Of a stretch of DNA of 9,073 bases, positions 1 to 6,164 are shown one piece after another (the first letter of the stretch is position 1; each line of letters opens with the position of its first letter). The DNA lies in contig JASHSZ010000046.1 in NCBI GenBank assembly GCA_030040815.1, positions 1-9,073 of the forward strand, given 5' to 3'. A program made the position numbers and the translations under genes. Below the pieces are notes generated by a model, which was not told the origin of the DNA, made no database searches, and saw only the letters and a list, made by a program, of their open reading frames with translations. Source of the DNA: Streptosporangiaceae bacterium (GTDB lineage: Bacteria > Actinomycetota > Actinomycetes > Streptosporangiales > Streptosporangiaceae).

Positions 1-142
1 GGCTGGCCGCCAGCACCTCGCGGACCAGACCGCCCGCGACGACGAGTGCAAGCAGCGCAATGACCGCCACCACGGCTACCCAGGCGAGGTTCCCGCCGGA
101 TACCGTGGGCTGACCTCCCCCCAGGGCGAGGTAATGCACCAT
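1..142 (-). CDS. hppA: Membrane-bound proton-translocating pyrophosphatase, N-terminal fragment
   Basis: Only the first 47 codons are present; the gene continues past the left edge. In this family the enzyme hydrolyses pyrophosphate and couples it to ion pumping across the cytoplasmic membrane. The visible protein has a short polar start, then one hydrophobic helix at about residues 20-40 (rich in V, A and L) ending in GGLVREVLAAS. That matches the first transmembrane helix and the VR-x-VLAA motif I recall from actinobacterial HppA proteins. The ATG start is supported by a strong Shine-Dalgarno AAGGAGG; a GTG one codon later is also possible. Support comes from context as well: in Streptomyces coelicolor the pyrophosphatase gene lies beside the bldG/anti-sigma pair, as here. 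The mRNA carries a run of six G at codons 8-9. The assignment rests on a short fragment plus synteny. Confidence 0.72.
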   Translation of the reverse strand, partial: MVHYLALGGGQPTVSGGNLAWVAVVAVIALLALVVAGGLVREVLAAS

Positions 143-146
143 CCGT

Positions 147-153
147 CCTCCTT
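147..153 (-). promoter_or_regulatory. Strong ribosome binding site of hppA
   Basis: The minus strand reads AAGGAGG four bases before the ATG at 142 and seven before the GTG at 139. This is a near-perfect anti-16S match and the strongest Shine-Dalgarno in the window. It fixes the N-terminus of the partial gene to within one codon. Confidence 0.8.
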
Positions 154-277
154 GACAGGGGATTACACGTTAGTACCGAGCCAATACGCTCTGCGCAGTC
201 CCCCGCGGCCGAACGCCCGGCCAGGCCGCGGCCGCAGGAGAAGGCAAGCAAGGAGCCAGACCCGCGATGTGCCGGGA

Positions 278-310
278 GTCTACGCATCCTGGTAGACGGA
301 TCGTAATCCG
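278..310. repeat. Two adjacent small inverted repeats in the anti-sigma/hppA intergenic region
   Basis: GTCTAC (278-283) and GTAGAC (292-297) form a 6-bp stem with an 8-base loop. CGGAT (297-301) and ATCCG (306-310) form a second 5-bp stem with a 4-base loop. They lie in the 279-base gap between the anti-sigma stop and the hppA start. Neither stem is GC-rich or followed by a T-tract, so a Rho-independent terminator is unlikely. They could be an attenuator or an operator for hppA, or chance. I could not identify a convincing -35/-10 pair for hppA in this gap. Confidence 0.3.
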
Positions 311-421
311 GGTGCGGTTACTTGCGCAGTCACGACCTAATTTGTAACGAAATAGTACCCCACTCATGCTCATCGCCCGGCCACGGCCGGTAGCTGCGTG
401 GGGACGGCTCGTCGCACCCGG

Positions 422-874
422 TCACCGCGCGGGGCCGGGCCGCACCGAGGGCCAGCTCATCCGGATGCTCGTGCCCGCCGCCGTCGTGGTGATCTGCACG
501 TCATCGGCCAGGCTCTCGATAACGGCGAGGCCCAGGCCAGCCGGGAGGCCCGCGCCATCGAGCACTTCCGGGCCGGCGCCGCCACCCGGTCGACTGCCGA
601 TGCCGGCGAGGCCGCGGCCGCCGCTCGCGCAGGCGTCGGTCACTTCCACCTCGAACCGGCCCGCCCGGTCCGTCAGCGCGAGCCGGACCGGCTCGGCCGG
701 ACAGTACAGCTGATGCCCCTCGACGGCCCGTGAGCACGCCTCGCCAACGGCGAGCCTGACCTCGTCCAGCAGCGACTCGTCAACGCCGCTGCGCCGGGCA
801 ACGGCCGTCGCTACGAGCCTGGCCGTCCGGACGTGGGCAGGCAGCGCGGTGAAGGTGAGCTCTACGGTTGTCAT
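422..874 (-). CDS. RsbW/SpoIIAB-like anti-sigma factor, BldG partner
   Basis: This 150-residue cytosolic protein has a GHKL (HATPase_c) fold of the RsbW/SpoIIAB class. Such proteins hold a sigma factor inactive and usually phosphorylate an anti-anti-sigma factor. The degenerate N box is at residues 38-51 (DEVRLAVGEACSRAV), a weak G1 box near D80, and a good G2 box (GLGLAVIESL) at 113-122. Two catalytic features are unusual: the Asn of the N box, which normally coordinates Mg-ATP, is Arg49, and the G1 box lacks its DxGxG glycines. I recall the same EACSRAV in the Streptomyces homologue SCO3548, so this may be a subfamily trait rather than decay. The gene starts 17 bases after the bldG stop and is probably co-transcribed with it. 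Its ribosome site is weak (GGATGAG), suggesting coupling. Residues 80-112 form a Gly-rich, low-complexity insertion. No sigma factor gene is in the window. Confidence 0.85.
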   Translation of the reverse strand: MTTVELTFTALPAHVRTARLVATAVARRSGVDESLLDEVRLAVGEACSRAVEGHQLYCPAEPVRLALTDRAGRFEVEVTDACASGGRGLAGIGSRPGGGAGPEVLDGAGLPAGLGLAVIESLADDVQITTTAAGTSIRMSWPSVRPGPAR

Positions 875-891
875 CTCATCCGGCCGCGTGC

Positions 892-1242
892 CTACTTTTC
901 CGCGCGTCGCGCCGCGATGGCTTCGTCCACCGTGTCATGGATGCCGAACACCTTGGTCAGGCCAGTGATCCGGAAGATCTTCAGGATCCGCTCCTGGGTG
1001 CAGACCAGGTCGAGCGAGCCGTCGTGCGCGCGGACCCGCTTGAGCCCACCCACGAGCACCCCGAGTCCGGTGGAGTCGAGGAACTCGACCTTCTCCATAT
1101 TGACCACAAGCTGGTAGAAGCGGTTGTTCACCAGCTCGATCAGCAGCTCGCGCAGCCGCGGAGCGGTGTACACGTCGATCTCGCCCTCGACGTCGACGAT
1201 CTCGATGCCGTCCTTGCTGTGGTGCTCCAGCTTCAGGTCCAC
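892..1242 (-). CDS. bldG: Anti-anti-sigma factor BldG (STAS domain)
   Basis: The 116-residue protein is a single STAS domain. The core [20 protein letters not shown] (residues 54-73) carries Ser57, the serine phosphorylated in SpoIIAA-type proteins; phosphorylation normally prevents binding to the anti-sigma factor. [16 protein letters not shown] near residues 19-34 and [17 protein letters not shown] at about 83-99 match the S. coelicolor BldG sequence I remember almost residue for residue. In Streptomyces BldG is needed for aerial mycelium and antibiotic production and binds the product of the adjacent anti-sigma gene, which is also adjacent here. The start is GTG, with GGAGG four bases upstream. 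The C-terminus is charged (AIAARRAEK). The gene is first in a likely two-gene operon and diverges from the helicase gene. Recognition is firm; whether it controls development depends on the organism. Confidence 0.93.
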   Translation of the reverse strand: MDLKLEHHSKDGIEIVDVEGEIDVYTAPRLRELLIELVNNRFYQLVVNMEKVEFLDSTGLGVLVGGLKRVRAHDGSLDLVCTQERILKIFRITGLTKVFGIHDTVDEAIAARRAEK

Positions 1243-1483
1243 AAAGCCTCCAGCGCTCTACGGCGGGTAACGGTGAGGTCGCAGCCGAGCCCACGATTCC
1301 GCACGGCCTATTGTGCCCGCGTGCCGTTGTCGCGGCCCGTAGGACCCGCCAGATACGCCGACCATGCCGGTCCGGCACCCCGGCAGTCGCAGCGCACTCC
1401 ATGCTCGTGCACGCACGCCCTGACGTTATTCCTATACCAGATCGTCGTCGCTGGCATCCTGGCCATGCGACACACTAAGACCG
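1243..1483. promoter_or_regulatory. Divergent promoter region between bldG and the helicase gene
   Basis: These 241 bases separate two divergent start codons and must hold promoters for both. No clean consensus is visible. The best elements are TATACC at 1433-1438 on the plus strand, without a good -35, and the minus-strand CACAAT around 1309-1314, also without a good -35. The helicase has almost no Shine-Dalgarno before its ATG. The bldG ribosome site GGAGG lies on the minus strand at 1247-1251. An in-frame TGA at 1421 bounds the helicase N-terminus. Exact promoters cannot be placed from sequence alone. Confidence 0.5.
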
Positions 1484-3904
1484 ATGCCCCGAACGTCGCC
1501 GCCCGCAGCCAGCGAGCCGCCGCGGCCAAGGCCGCCCGGCGACCCTGGCCCTGCGTACGCGTCCCCCCGGTGGAGCACCACCAGTCCGGCGGCGGCCGCC
1601 CTCCTGCAGGCCGGTGCCCGCGTGGGCAGGCTCACGTATCTCACCAGGCTGGCGGGCCAGCCCGGCGAGCCCGCGAGCTGGCCCGCCTGGGTGCCGGCCG
1701 AGCTCGTCAGCGCCCTGGCTGCGGCCGGCATCACGGCTCCGTGGCAGCATCAGGCCGAGGCAGCCGACGTCGCCTCGTCGGGGCAGAGTGTCATCATCTC
1801 GACGGGGACGGCTTCCGGGAAGTCGGTCGGCTACCTGCTGCCGGCGCTGTCCGCAGTGCTGGCTGGCGGCACGGCGCTGTACATCGCGCCGACCAGGGCG
1901 CTCGCCGCGGATCAGGTCAAGCTGGTGCGATCGCTAGGCCTCGATCGGGTACGCGCGGCCGTGGTCGACGGCGACACTCCGTGGACCGAGCGGAACCGCG
2001 CGCGGTCACACGCGAACTACCTGCTGACCACGCCGGACATGCTGCACCACTCGCTGCTGCCCGGGCACGCGCGGTGGAACGGCTTCTTCAGGCGGCTGCG
2101 GTACGTGGTAGTCGATGAGTGCCATACCTATCGCGGCGTGTTCGGCTCGCACGTGGCCCACGTGCTGCGCAGGCTGCGCCGGGTGGCCTACCACCACAGC
2201 GCCCGGGAGCCGGTGTTCGTGCTGGCCTCAGCGACCATCAGCGAGCCCGGCAGGTGCGGTGAACTGCTGACCGGGTGTGAGGTGTGGGCCGTCCGCAGTG
2301 ATGGCGCACCGCGCGCGCCCATGTCCTTCGCGCTCTGGGAGCCGCCGCTGCTGGGCAGCCGCGGCGAGGCGGGCGCACCGCTCCGACGGGCCGCCACGAC
2401 CGAGGCGGCGGAGTTGCTGGCCAGGCTGGTCCGCGACGGCGTGCCCGCGCTGGCGTTCGTGCGCTCCCGCCGCGGGGCGGAGGCGGTGGTGCAGTCGGCC
2501 CGCCGACAGCTCGCCGACGCGGGAGCTGACGACCTGGCCGACCGGGTCGCTGCCTACCGGTCTGGCTACCTGCCGGAGGAACGGCGCGCGCTTGAGGAGG
2601 CGCTTCGTTCCGGTGAGATCACCGGCCTCGCTGCGACGACCGCCCTCGAACTCGGCGTCAACGTGACCGGGCTGGACGCGGTCCTGATGGCCGGCTGGCC
2701 AGGTACCAGAGCGGCGCTGTGGCAGCAGGCGGGCCGCGCCGGACGGGCCGGCCGGGAAGCCTTGGCGGTGCTTATAGCTCGCGATGACCCGCTGGACACC
2801 TATCTGGTCCATCATCCGTCGGCGCTGCTGGGCGCGCCCGTTGAGGCGACCGTCCTCGACCCTGACAACGAGTACGTGCTGGCTCCCCACCTGGTCGCGG
2901 CGGCGGCCGAGCTCCCGCTCACGCGGCGTGACCTGGACAGCTTCGGCTCGACTGGTGCGATGCCGCTGGCCGAGCGGATGACCGCGGACGGTCTGCTGCG
3001 CGCGCGTGGCGGCCGGTGGTTCTGCACCCGCCAGGGTCTCAGCCTGCGGACCGGGCTCCGCGGTACCGGAGACTGGCCGGTGCGGATTGTCGAGCGCGGC
3101 ACTGGCAGGCTCGTGGGCACGGTCGACGAGCCCTCGGCACATTTCCTGGCCCATGACGGCGCCGTCTACAGCCACCAGGGCGAACTGTACGTGGTCACGA
3201 GGCTCGACCTGGATGACCGAATCGCGCTCGTCGAGGCGGGCGACCCTGGCTATGCGACGATCGCCCGCGAGATCACCAGCATCGAGATAGCCGCGGAGCT
3301 GACCCGGCAAGAGTGGAGACGGGCCGTGGTGTGCTTCGGGGACGTCCAGGTGAGGAGGCAGGTGGTCTCCTACGCCAGGCGCAGCGCCGAGACCGGTCTG
3401 GTGATCGGGGAGGACGTGCTAGACCTGCCGGAACGACGGCTCTCCACGAAGGCGGTCTGGTGGACGGTCTCCGCCGCGCAGCGGGCTGCGCTGGCGGCGG
3501 CCGGCGTCGACCTGCCGGGCGCAGCACACGCGGCCGAGCACGCGGCGATCGGGCTGCTTCCCCTCGTAGCCGCGTGCGATCGCTGGGATGTCGGCGGCGT
3601 ATCCGCCGATTTGCATCCGGCCACCGGGCGACTGACCGTGTTCGTCTACGACGGTCAGGCCGGCGGCGCTGGCTTCGCCGAGCGCGGCTTCGCGGCGGCC
3701 CGCACCTGGCTGAGCGCGACGGCTGACGCCATCGCCGACTGCGAGTGCACCGCAGGCTGCCCGTCCTGCGTCCAGTCGCCCAAGTGCGGCAACGGCAACC
3801 ACCCGCTAGCTAAGGACGGCGCTGTCGCACTGCTGCGCTGCCTGCTGGCCGATGCACCGAAAACACCCGACCGGACCGCTGTCAGCCTTCTTGCCGCCGA
3901 CTGA
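1484..3904 (+). CDS. Superfamily 2 DNA helicase of the SftH/MrfA (DUF1998) clade
   Basis: This 806-residue ATP-dependent helicase has motif I TGTASGKS at 107-114, motif Ia APTRALAADQ (135-144), motif II DECH (211-214), motif III SAT (249-251), motif V TTALELGV (385-392) and motif VI QQAGRAGRAGR (414-424). A DUF1998-type C-terminal region ends with a cysteine cluster CECTAGCPSC plus a later KCGNGN (753-771), the presumed zinc site. This architecture and length match mycobacterial SftH (a 3'-5' translocase), B. subtilis MrfA (mitomycin repair) and the Streptomyces helicase divergent from bldG. A role in DNA repair is inferred from those relatives. No MrfB-like exonuclease partner is present. 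The ATG at 1484 lies downstream of an in-frame stop at 1421; the first ~35 residues are Pro-rich and poorly conserved, and no good ribosome site precedes them, so a later start is possible. All motifs are intact. Confidence 0.93.
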   Translation: MPRTSPPAASEPPRPRPPGDPGPAYASPRWSTTSPAAAALLQAGARVGRLTYLTRLAGQPGEPASWPAWVPAELVSALAAAGITAPWQHQAEAADVASSGQSVIISTGTASGKSVGYLLPALSAVLAGGTALYIAPTRALAADQVKLVRSLGLDRVRAAVVDGDTPWTERNRARSHANYLLTTPDMLHHSLLPGHARWNGFFRRLRYVVVDECHTYRGVFGSHVAHVLRRLRRVAYHHSAREPVFVLASATISEPGRCGELLTGCEVWAVRSDGAPRAPMSFALWEPPLLGSRGEAGAPLRRAATTEAAELLARLVRDGVPALAFVRSRRGAEAVVQSARRQLADAGADDLADRVAAYRSGYLPEERRALEEALRSGEITGLAATTALELGVNVTGLDAVLMAGWPGTRAALWQQAGRAGRAGREALAVLIARDDPLDTYLVHHPSALLGAPVEATVLDPDNEYVLAPHLVAAAAELPLTRRDLDSFGSTGAMPLAERMTADGLLRARGGRWFCTRQGLSLRTGLRGTGDWPVRIVERGTGRLVGTVDEPSAHFLAHDGAVYSHQGELYVVTRLDLDDRIALVEAGDPGYATIAREITSIEIAAELTRQEWRRAVVCFGDVQVRRQVVSYARRSAETGLVIGEDVLDLPERRLSTKAVWWTVSAAQRAALAAAGVDLPGAAHAAEHAAIGLLPLVAACDRWDVGGVSADLHPATGRLTVFVYDGQAGGAGFAERGFAAARTWLSATADAIADCECTAGCPSCVQSPKCGNGNHPLAKDGAVALLRCLLADAPKTPDRTAVSLLAAD

Positions 3905-3931
3905 CCGCCGCGATGCCGCGGCACTAGCTGC

Positions 3932-3974
3932 AAAAATACGGCGACCCCCGTCGGGGGGGAGAACGGGGGTCGCC
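3932..3974 (-). terminator. Intrinsic terminator formed by the second 6C hairpin
   Basis: A perfect 12-bp GC-rich stem (3963-3974 with 3940-3951) with an 11-base loop is followed on the minus strand by UAUUUUUG, with the U5 at 3932-3936. It ends the 6C transcript. On the plus strand the same hairpin lies 35 bases after the helicase stop and could slow or end that mRNA, although no T-tract follows it in that direction. Confidence 0.85.
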
Positions 3975-4016
3975 TTACGGACCGGCTCCGGGGGGGCAGA
4001 GCCGGTTCCGTTACTC
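3932..4016 (-). ncRNA. 6C small RNA
   Basis: Read on the minus strand, two consecutive hairpins each present a loop with seven C residues. Hairpin 1 pairs 3999-4006 with 3981-3988 and continues for three more pairs after a one-base bulge. Hairpin 2 pairs 3963-3974 with 3940-3951, a perfect 12-bp stem, and is followed by UAUUUUUG. Two stem-loops each with six or more loop cytosines define the actinobacterial 6C RNA family (known as B11 in M. tuberculosis and, from memory, scr3559 in S. coelicolor). Some targets of mycobacterial 6C are thought to be regulated by C-rich loops pairing with G-rich mRNA near ribosome sites. The 5' end is estimated from a candidate promoter and may be off by several bases; predicted length is about 85 nt. 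It is convergent with the helicase gene, whose mRNA 3' end would be antisense to it. Confidence 0.9.
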
Positions 4017-4021
4017 AGGAA

Positions 4022-4050
4022 AGCTTAGTTGCAATTCGGGCAAGTTGCCA
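4022..4050 (-). promoter_or_regulatory. Candidate promoter of the 6C RNA
   Basis: On the minus strand TGGCAA (4045-4050) and TAAGCT (4022-4027) are 17 bases apart. The -10 fits the actinobacterial TANNNT pattern and the -35 is weak (3 of 6 to TTGACA). The predicted start falls at about 4015-4016, just before the first hairpin, as expected for 6C RNA. An 11-base palindrome GGCAAGTTGCC (4039-4049) overlaps the -35. ATTCGG (4034-4039) and CCGAAT (4060-4065) form a wider inverted repeat around it. Confidence 0.5.
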
Positions 4051-4539
4051 GCCAGTCAGCCGAATCGCGAAGTCACCCCCTATGCTGCCGGACCGCGGGC
4101 ACATCCGTCGAGAGTGTTGGAGAACTGCATCAGCTTTCTTGGCACAGAGGCAGTTTCTGCCGATCGCGGGTTGTGCCGTTGTGAACAGGATTTCAGCCCC
4201 TGAGACCGGTTCTTACCAGAACGAGCTTATCGTAACAGCTGGTGACTGTATGTTACAGCCCCAGCTGGGCATCGGCCGGCATGGGAGGATGCTGATCCAT
4301 TCGGATAACGAATCCGTCACGGGGAGGGGGTTTCCAAAGACGGCCATGGCCAGTAGAAAGGAAGCAAGGACCGCTGGTCCGGACACGGCAGCCAGGTACC
4401 CACGCGCGACCAGCCGCGGGAGGCGTGCCGCGGCAGGCGAATAGTGGCCGAAGGAGCGCCGCCCGGCGCTGACCATAGTCCGCCTACCACGGCAGTGAAG
4501 GGTGCACGCTTGGTAACCGGGCTAGACGTGTCGGTTGCG

Positions 4540-4565
4540 ACGGCGCCCCTCCAACGGGGCGCCGT
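4540..4565 (+). terminator. Orphan intrinsic terminator
   Basis: ACGGCGCCCC (4540-4549) and GGGGCGCCGT (4556-4565) form a perfect 10-bp stem with a 6-base loop. The next bases are TTGCTTGTC, a moderately T-rich tail, giving plus-strand polarity. The minus-strand flank is not T-rich. The nearest plus-strand protein gene ends at 3904, more than 600 bases earlier and beyond the 6C hairpins. It either catches readthrough or ends an unrecognised short transcript. Confidence 0.7.
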
Positions 4566-4573
4566 TTGCTTGT

Positions 4574-4606
4574 CGTATGCGGCGCGTATGCATCGCGTAT
4601 GCGGCC
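4574..4606. repeat. Three tandem 11-bp direct repeats with CGTATGC core
   Basis: The heptamer CGTATGC occurs at 4574, 4585 and 4596, exactly 11 bases apart. Units one and three also share the following GGC, while the middle unit has ATC. Heptamers spaced by one helical turn are a known layout for binding sites of SARP and PhoP-type regulators, though this core is not one I can assign. The array lies directly after the orphan terminator and about 185 bases upstream of the holin-like gene start. Confidence 0.75.
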
Positions 4607-4780
4607 CGCGAATTGCCGCGGGACTGTTCGTAAACGTCGTGGCATTGGATGCCGTAGTGCGATACATCGCAACGCGACGGCCGCAACGCGCGCGGTCATT
4701 CTCCCGCATGCTAAATAACGGACGCCGGATCCTGTTGCCATTGGGCATAAGCGAGACTTTGAGTTGACAGCGTGAAGAGA

Positions 4781-4786
4781 GGGAGG
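4781..4786 (+). promoter_or_regulatory. Ribosome binding site of the holin-like gene
   Basis: GGGAGG lies five bases before the ATG at 4792, in a purine-rich stretch. This is a strong Shine-Dalgarno and fixes the start of the first gene in the three-gene plus-strand operon. No matching -35/-10 pair is convincing; TGCTAAATA at 4709-4717 resembles an extended -10 but lacks a -35. Confidence 0.75.
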
Positions 4787-4791
4787 TACTC

Positions 4792-5241
4792 ATGGCCGGA
4801 CCCGCGGTCACCCGCGTGTCGTCCAGCGCCACCGACCAGTCGATCGGCGATCTCGTCTCCGTCGCGGCCAGGGACATCTCGCAGCTGGTCAGGTACGAGC
4901 TGGACCTCGCGAAGCTCGAGCTGAAGTCCGACGTCAAGAGAGCCGGCATCAGCGCGGCCCTGCTCGCCATCGCCGTGTTCGCGCTCTGCCTGCTGCTGAT
5001 GCTGCTCTGCTTCGCCTTTGCTTATGGCCTGAGCGCCATCGGCGCGCCGGGCGGGCTGTGGGGGGCGTTCCTGTGGGTGGCTCTGGCAGTCGTCCTGCTG
5101 ATCCTCCTCGCCGGGCTCGTGGCGTTGCTGATCGTGCGGAGGCTGACCAAGATGAGCAGGACCAGGCGCACGCTTGCTGATGACACGTCGCTGCTGCGGC
5201 GCGCCAAGTCCGCAGCCAGAACCGCGACCAGAGTCGGGTAG
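4792..5241 (+). CDS. Phage-holin-like two-helix membrane protein (DUF1469 / Phage_holin_3_6)
   Basis: The 149-residue protein begins with a soluble amphipathic segment DQSIGDLVSVAARDISQLVR (residues 15-34) followed by RYELDLAKLELKSD, typical of the actinobacterial holin superfamily III family. Two transmembrane helices follow at about 53-82 and 88-114, joined by a short Gly/Pro turn. The C-terminal 35 residues are basic and likely cytoplasmic. Despite the name, chromosomal members are not lytic proteins as far as known; their function is unresolved. The M. tuberculosis counterpart by position is Rv3669, next to the EphE gene as here. The stop is two bases before the next ATG, so the two are almost certainly co-translated. 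No phage genes surround it, which argues against a prophage origin. Confidence 0.85.
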   Translation: MAGPAVTRVSSSATDQSIGDLVSVAARDISQLVRYELDLAKLELKSDVKRAGISAALLAIAVFALCLLLMLLCFAFAYGLSAIGAPGGLWGAFLWVALAVVLLILLAGLVALLIVRRLTKMSRTRRTLADDTSLLRRAKSAARTATRVG

Positions 5242-5243
5242 CC

Positions 5244-6164
5244 ATGGCCCGCGGCGGGGCGTCGATTTACCTCACCGGACCCTGGTCGCACCGGTCTGTT
5301 AGCGCGAATGGCACGAGATTTCACGTCGCTGAGAGCGGCGACGGACCGCTGGTGCTGCTGCTGCACGGCTTCCCTGAGTTCTGGTGGGCCTGGCGGCAGC
5401 AGCTCAGCTCCCTAAGCCAGGCCGGGTTCCGGGTAGCCGCGCCGGATCTGCGGGGCTACGGAGCAAGCGACAAGCCGCCGCGCGGCTACGACCTGGTGAC
5501 CGCGGCATCGGACGCAGCCGGGCTGGTGCGATCGCTCGGCGAGGCGAACGCGGTAGTGGTCGGGCACGACTGGGGTGGCCTGATCGCCTGGACCATGGCG
5601 ACCTACTTCCCGAAAGTGGTCCGGCGGCTGGCCGTCGTGTCGATGCCGCATCCGCTGCGACTTCGGCCGGCCCTGCTCACGACACCCTTCGCGCACGCTA
5701 AGAGCATGGGCTACGCCCTCGGCTTCCAGTTGCCGTTGCTGCCGGAGCGGCAACTGCTGGCCGACGGTGCGCAGCGGGTGGGTCGGCTGCTCACCGCGTG
5801 GTCTGGTCCAGGCTGGCCGGACCCGGAGACCGAGCGCCGCTACGAGGAAGCCATGTGCGTCAAGGCCGTCGCGCACTCCGCGCTCGAGTATCACCGGTGG
5901 TACCTGCGGTCCCGGCTTCGTCCGGACGGCATCCGCTACTCCCGGACGATGCGGGCCCCGATCCAGGTGCCGACTCTCCACCTGCACGGCGCGCTGGACC
6001 CCTGCATCCTGCCGAGCGCTGCGCGCGGCTCGGGCAGCTATGTCGAGGCACCGTACCGCTGGCGCCTGCTCGAAGGGGTCGGCCACTTCCCGCACGAGGA
6101 GGCGCCCGACCGGTTCGACCTTGAGCTGCGCAACTGGCTGGCAGACCCCGAGCCGGAGCGCTAG
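5244..6164 (+). CDS. Alpha/beta hydrolase, epoxide hydrolase type (EphE-like)
   Basis: The 306-residue protein has the alpha/beta hydrolase layout of epoxide hydrolases, which add water to epoxides through a covalent Asp ester. The oxyanion motif HGFPEFWW is at 41-48, the nucleophile Asp109 lies in VGHDWGG, the acid is probably Asp252 (GALDPC), and the general base is His281 (GVGHFPHE). An Asp rather than Ser nucleophile separates it from esterases, although haloalkane dehalogenases share that feature. The cap contains EYHRWYLRS (215-223), whose tyrosines could be the epoxide-activating pair. Length and position match mycobacterial EphE (Rv3670), which also follows a holin-like gene. No signal peptide is seen, so it should be cytosolic. 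It lies two bases after the holin-like stop, and its own ribosome site is poor. The substrate cannot be read from sequence. Confidence 0.88.
   Translation: MARGGASIYLTGPWSHRSVSANGTRFHVAESGDGPLVLLLHGFPEFWWAWRQQLSSLSQAGFRVAAPDLRGYGASDKPPRGYDLVTAASDAAGLVRSLGEANAVVVGHDWGGLIAWTMATYFPKVVRRLAVVSMPHPLRLRPALLTTPFAHAKSMGYALGFQLPLLPERQLLADGAQRVGRLLTAWSGPGWPDPETERRYEEAMCVKAVAHSALEYHRWYLRSRLRPDGIRYSRTMRAPIQVPTLHLHGALDPCILPSAARGSGSYVEAPYRWRLLEGVGHFPHEEAPDRFDLELRNWLADPEPER

Larger units (their letters stand above)
4017..4791. other. Long gene-poor intergenic region with regulatory-looking repeats
   Basis: About 775 bases with visibly lower GC than the flanking genes and no convincing protein gene. From left to right it holds the 6C promoter, small inverted repeats (GTTCT/AGAAC at 4209-4222; GTAACA/TGTTAC at 4232-4256; ATTCG/CGAAT at 4299-4312), a strong plus-strand terminator (4540-4565), three 11-bp direct repeats (4574-4606), a 6-bp inverted repeat CCCGCG/CGCGGG (4605-4622), and two copies of CGCAACGCG 14 bases apart (4668-4690). 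The open frames crossing it have poor codon bias. In relatives this interval is, from memory, occupied by many genes, so it may be the scar of a large deletion or rearrangement. I see no tRNA arm or other known RNA in it apart from 6C at its left end. Confidence 0.6.

Noticed and set aside
152..157. TTGACA resembling a plus-strand -35 box
   Set aside because: It overlaps the complement of the hppA Shine-Dalgarno, and no -10 lies 16-19 bases downstream.
868..2118. Long plus-strand open frame antisense to bldG and overlapping the helicase start
   Set aside because: The product is Arg/Ala/Pro/Gly-rich low-complexity sequence, typical of shadow frames in GC-rich DNA. It overlaps bldG, which is firmly identified.
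2228..3310. 360-codon minus-strand open frame inside the helicase gene
   Set aside because: It lies wholly opposite conserved helicase motifs, its product resembles no family I know, and a codon-bias shadow explains its length.
4574..4606. Repeat array considered as CRISPR
   Set aside because: The units are 11 bases and contiguous, with no spacers and no cas genes nearby.
4082..4767. Two plus-strand open frames (4082-4444 and 4444-4767) in the intergenic region
   Set aside because: Poor codon bias, no domain, no good ribosome site; the second reads straight through the terminator hairpin and the 11-bp repeats.
4764..4769. Perfect TTGACA just upstream of the holin-like gene
   Set aside because: A -10 at normal spacing (TACTCA at 4787-4792) would overlap the start codon, leaving the strong ribosome site outside the transcript.
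4792..5241. Holin-like gene as a prophage sign
   Set aside because: Chromosomal DUF1469 proteins are common in actinobacteria at this locus, and no other phage gene is present.
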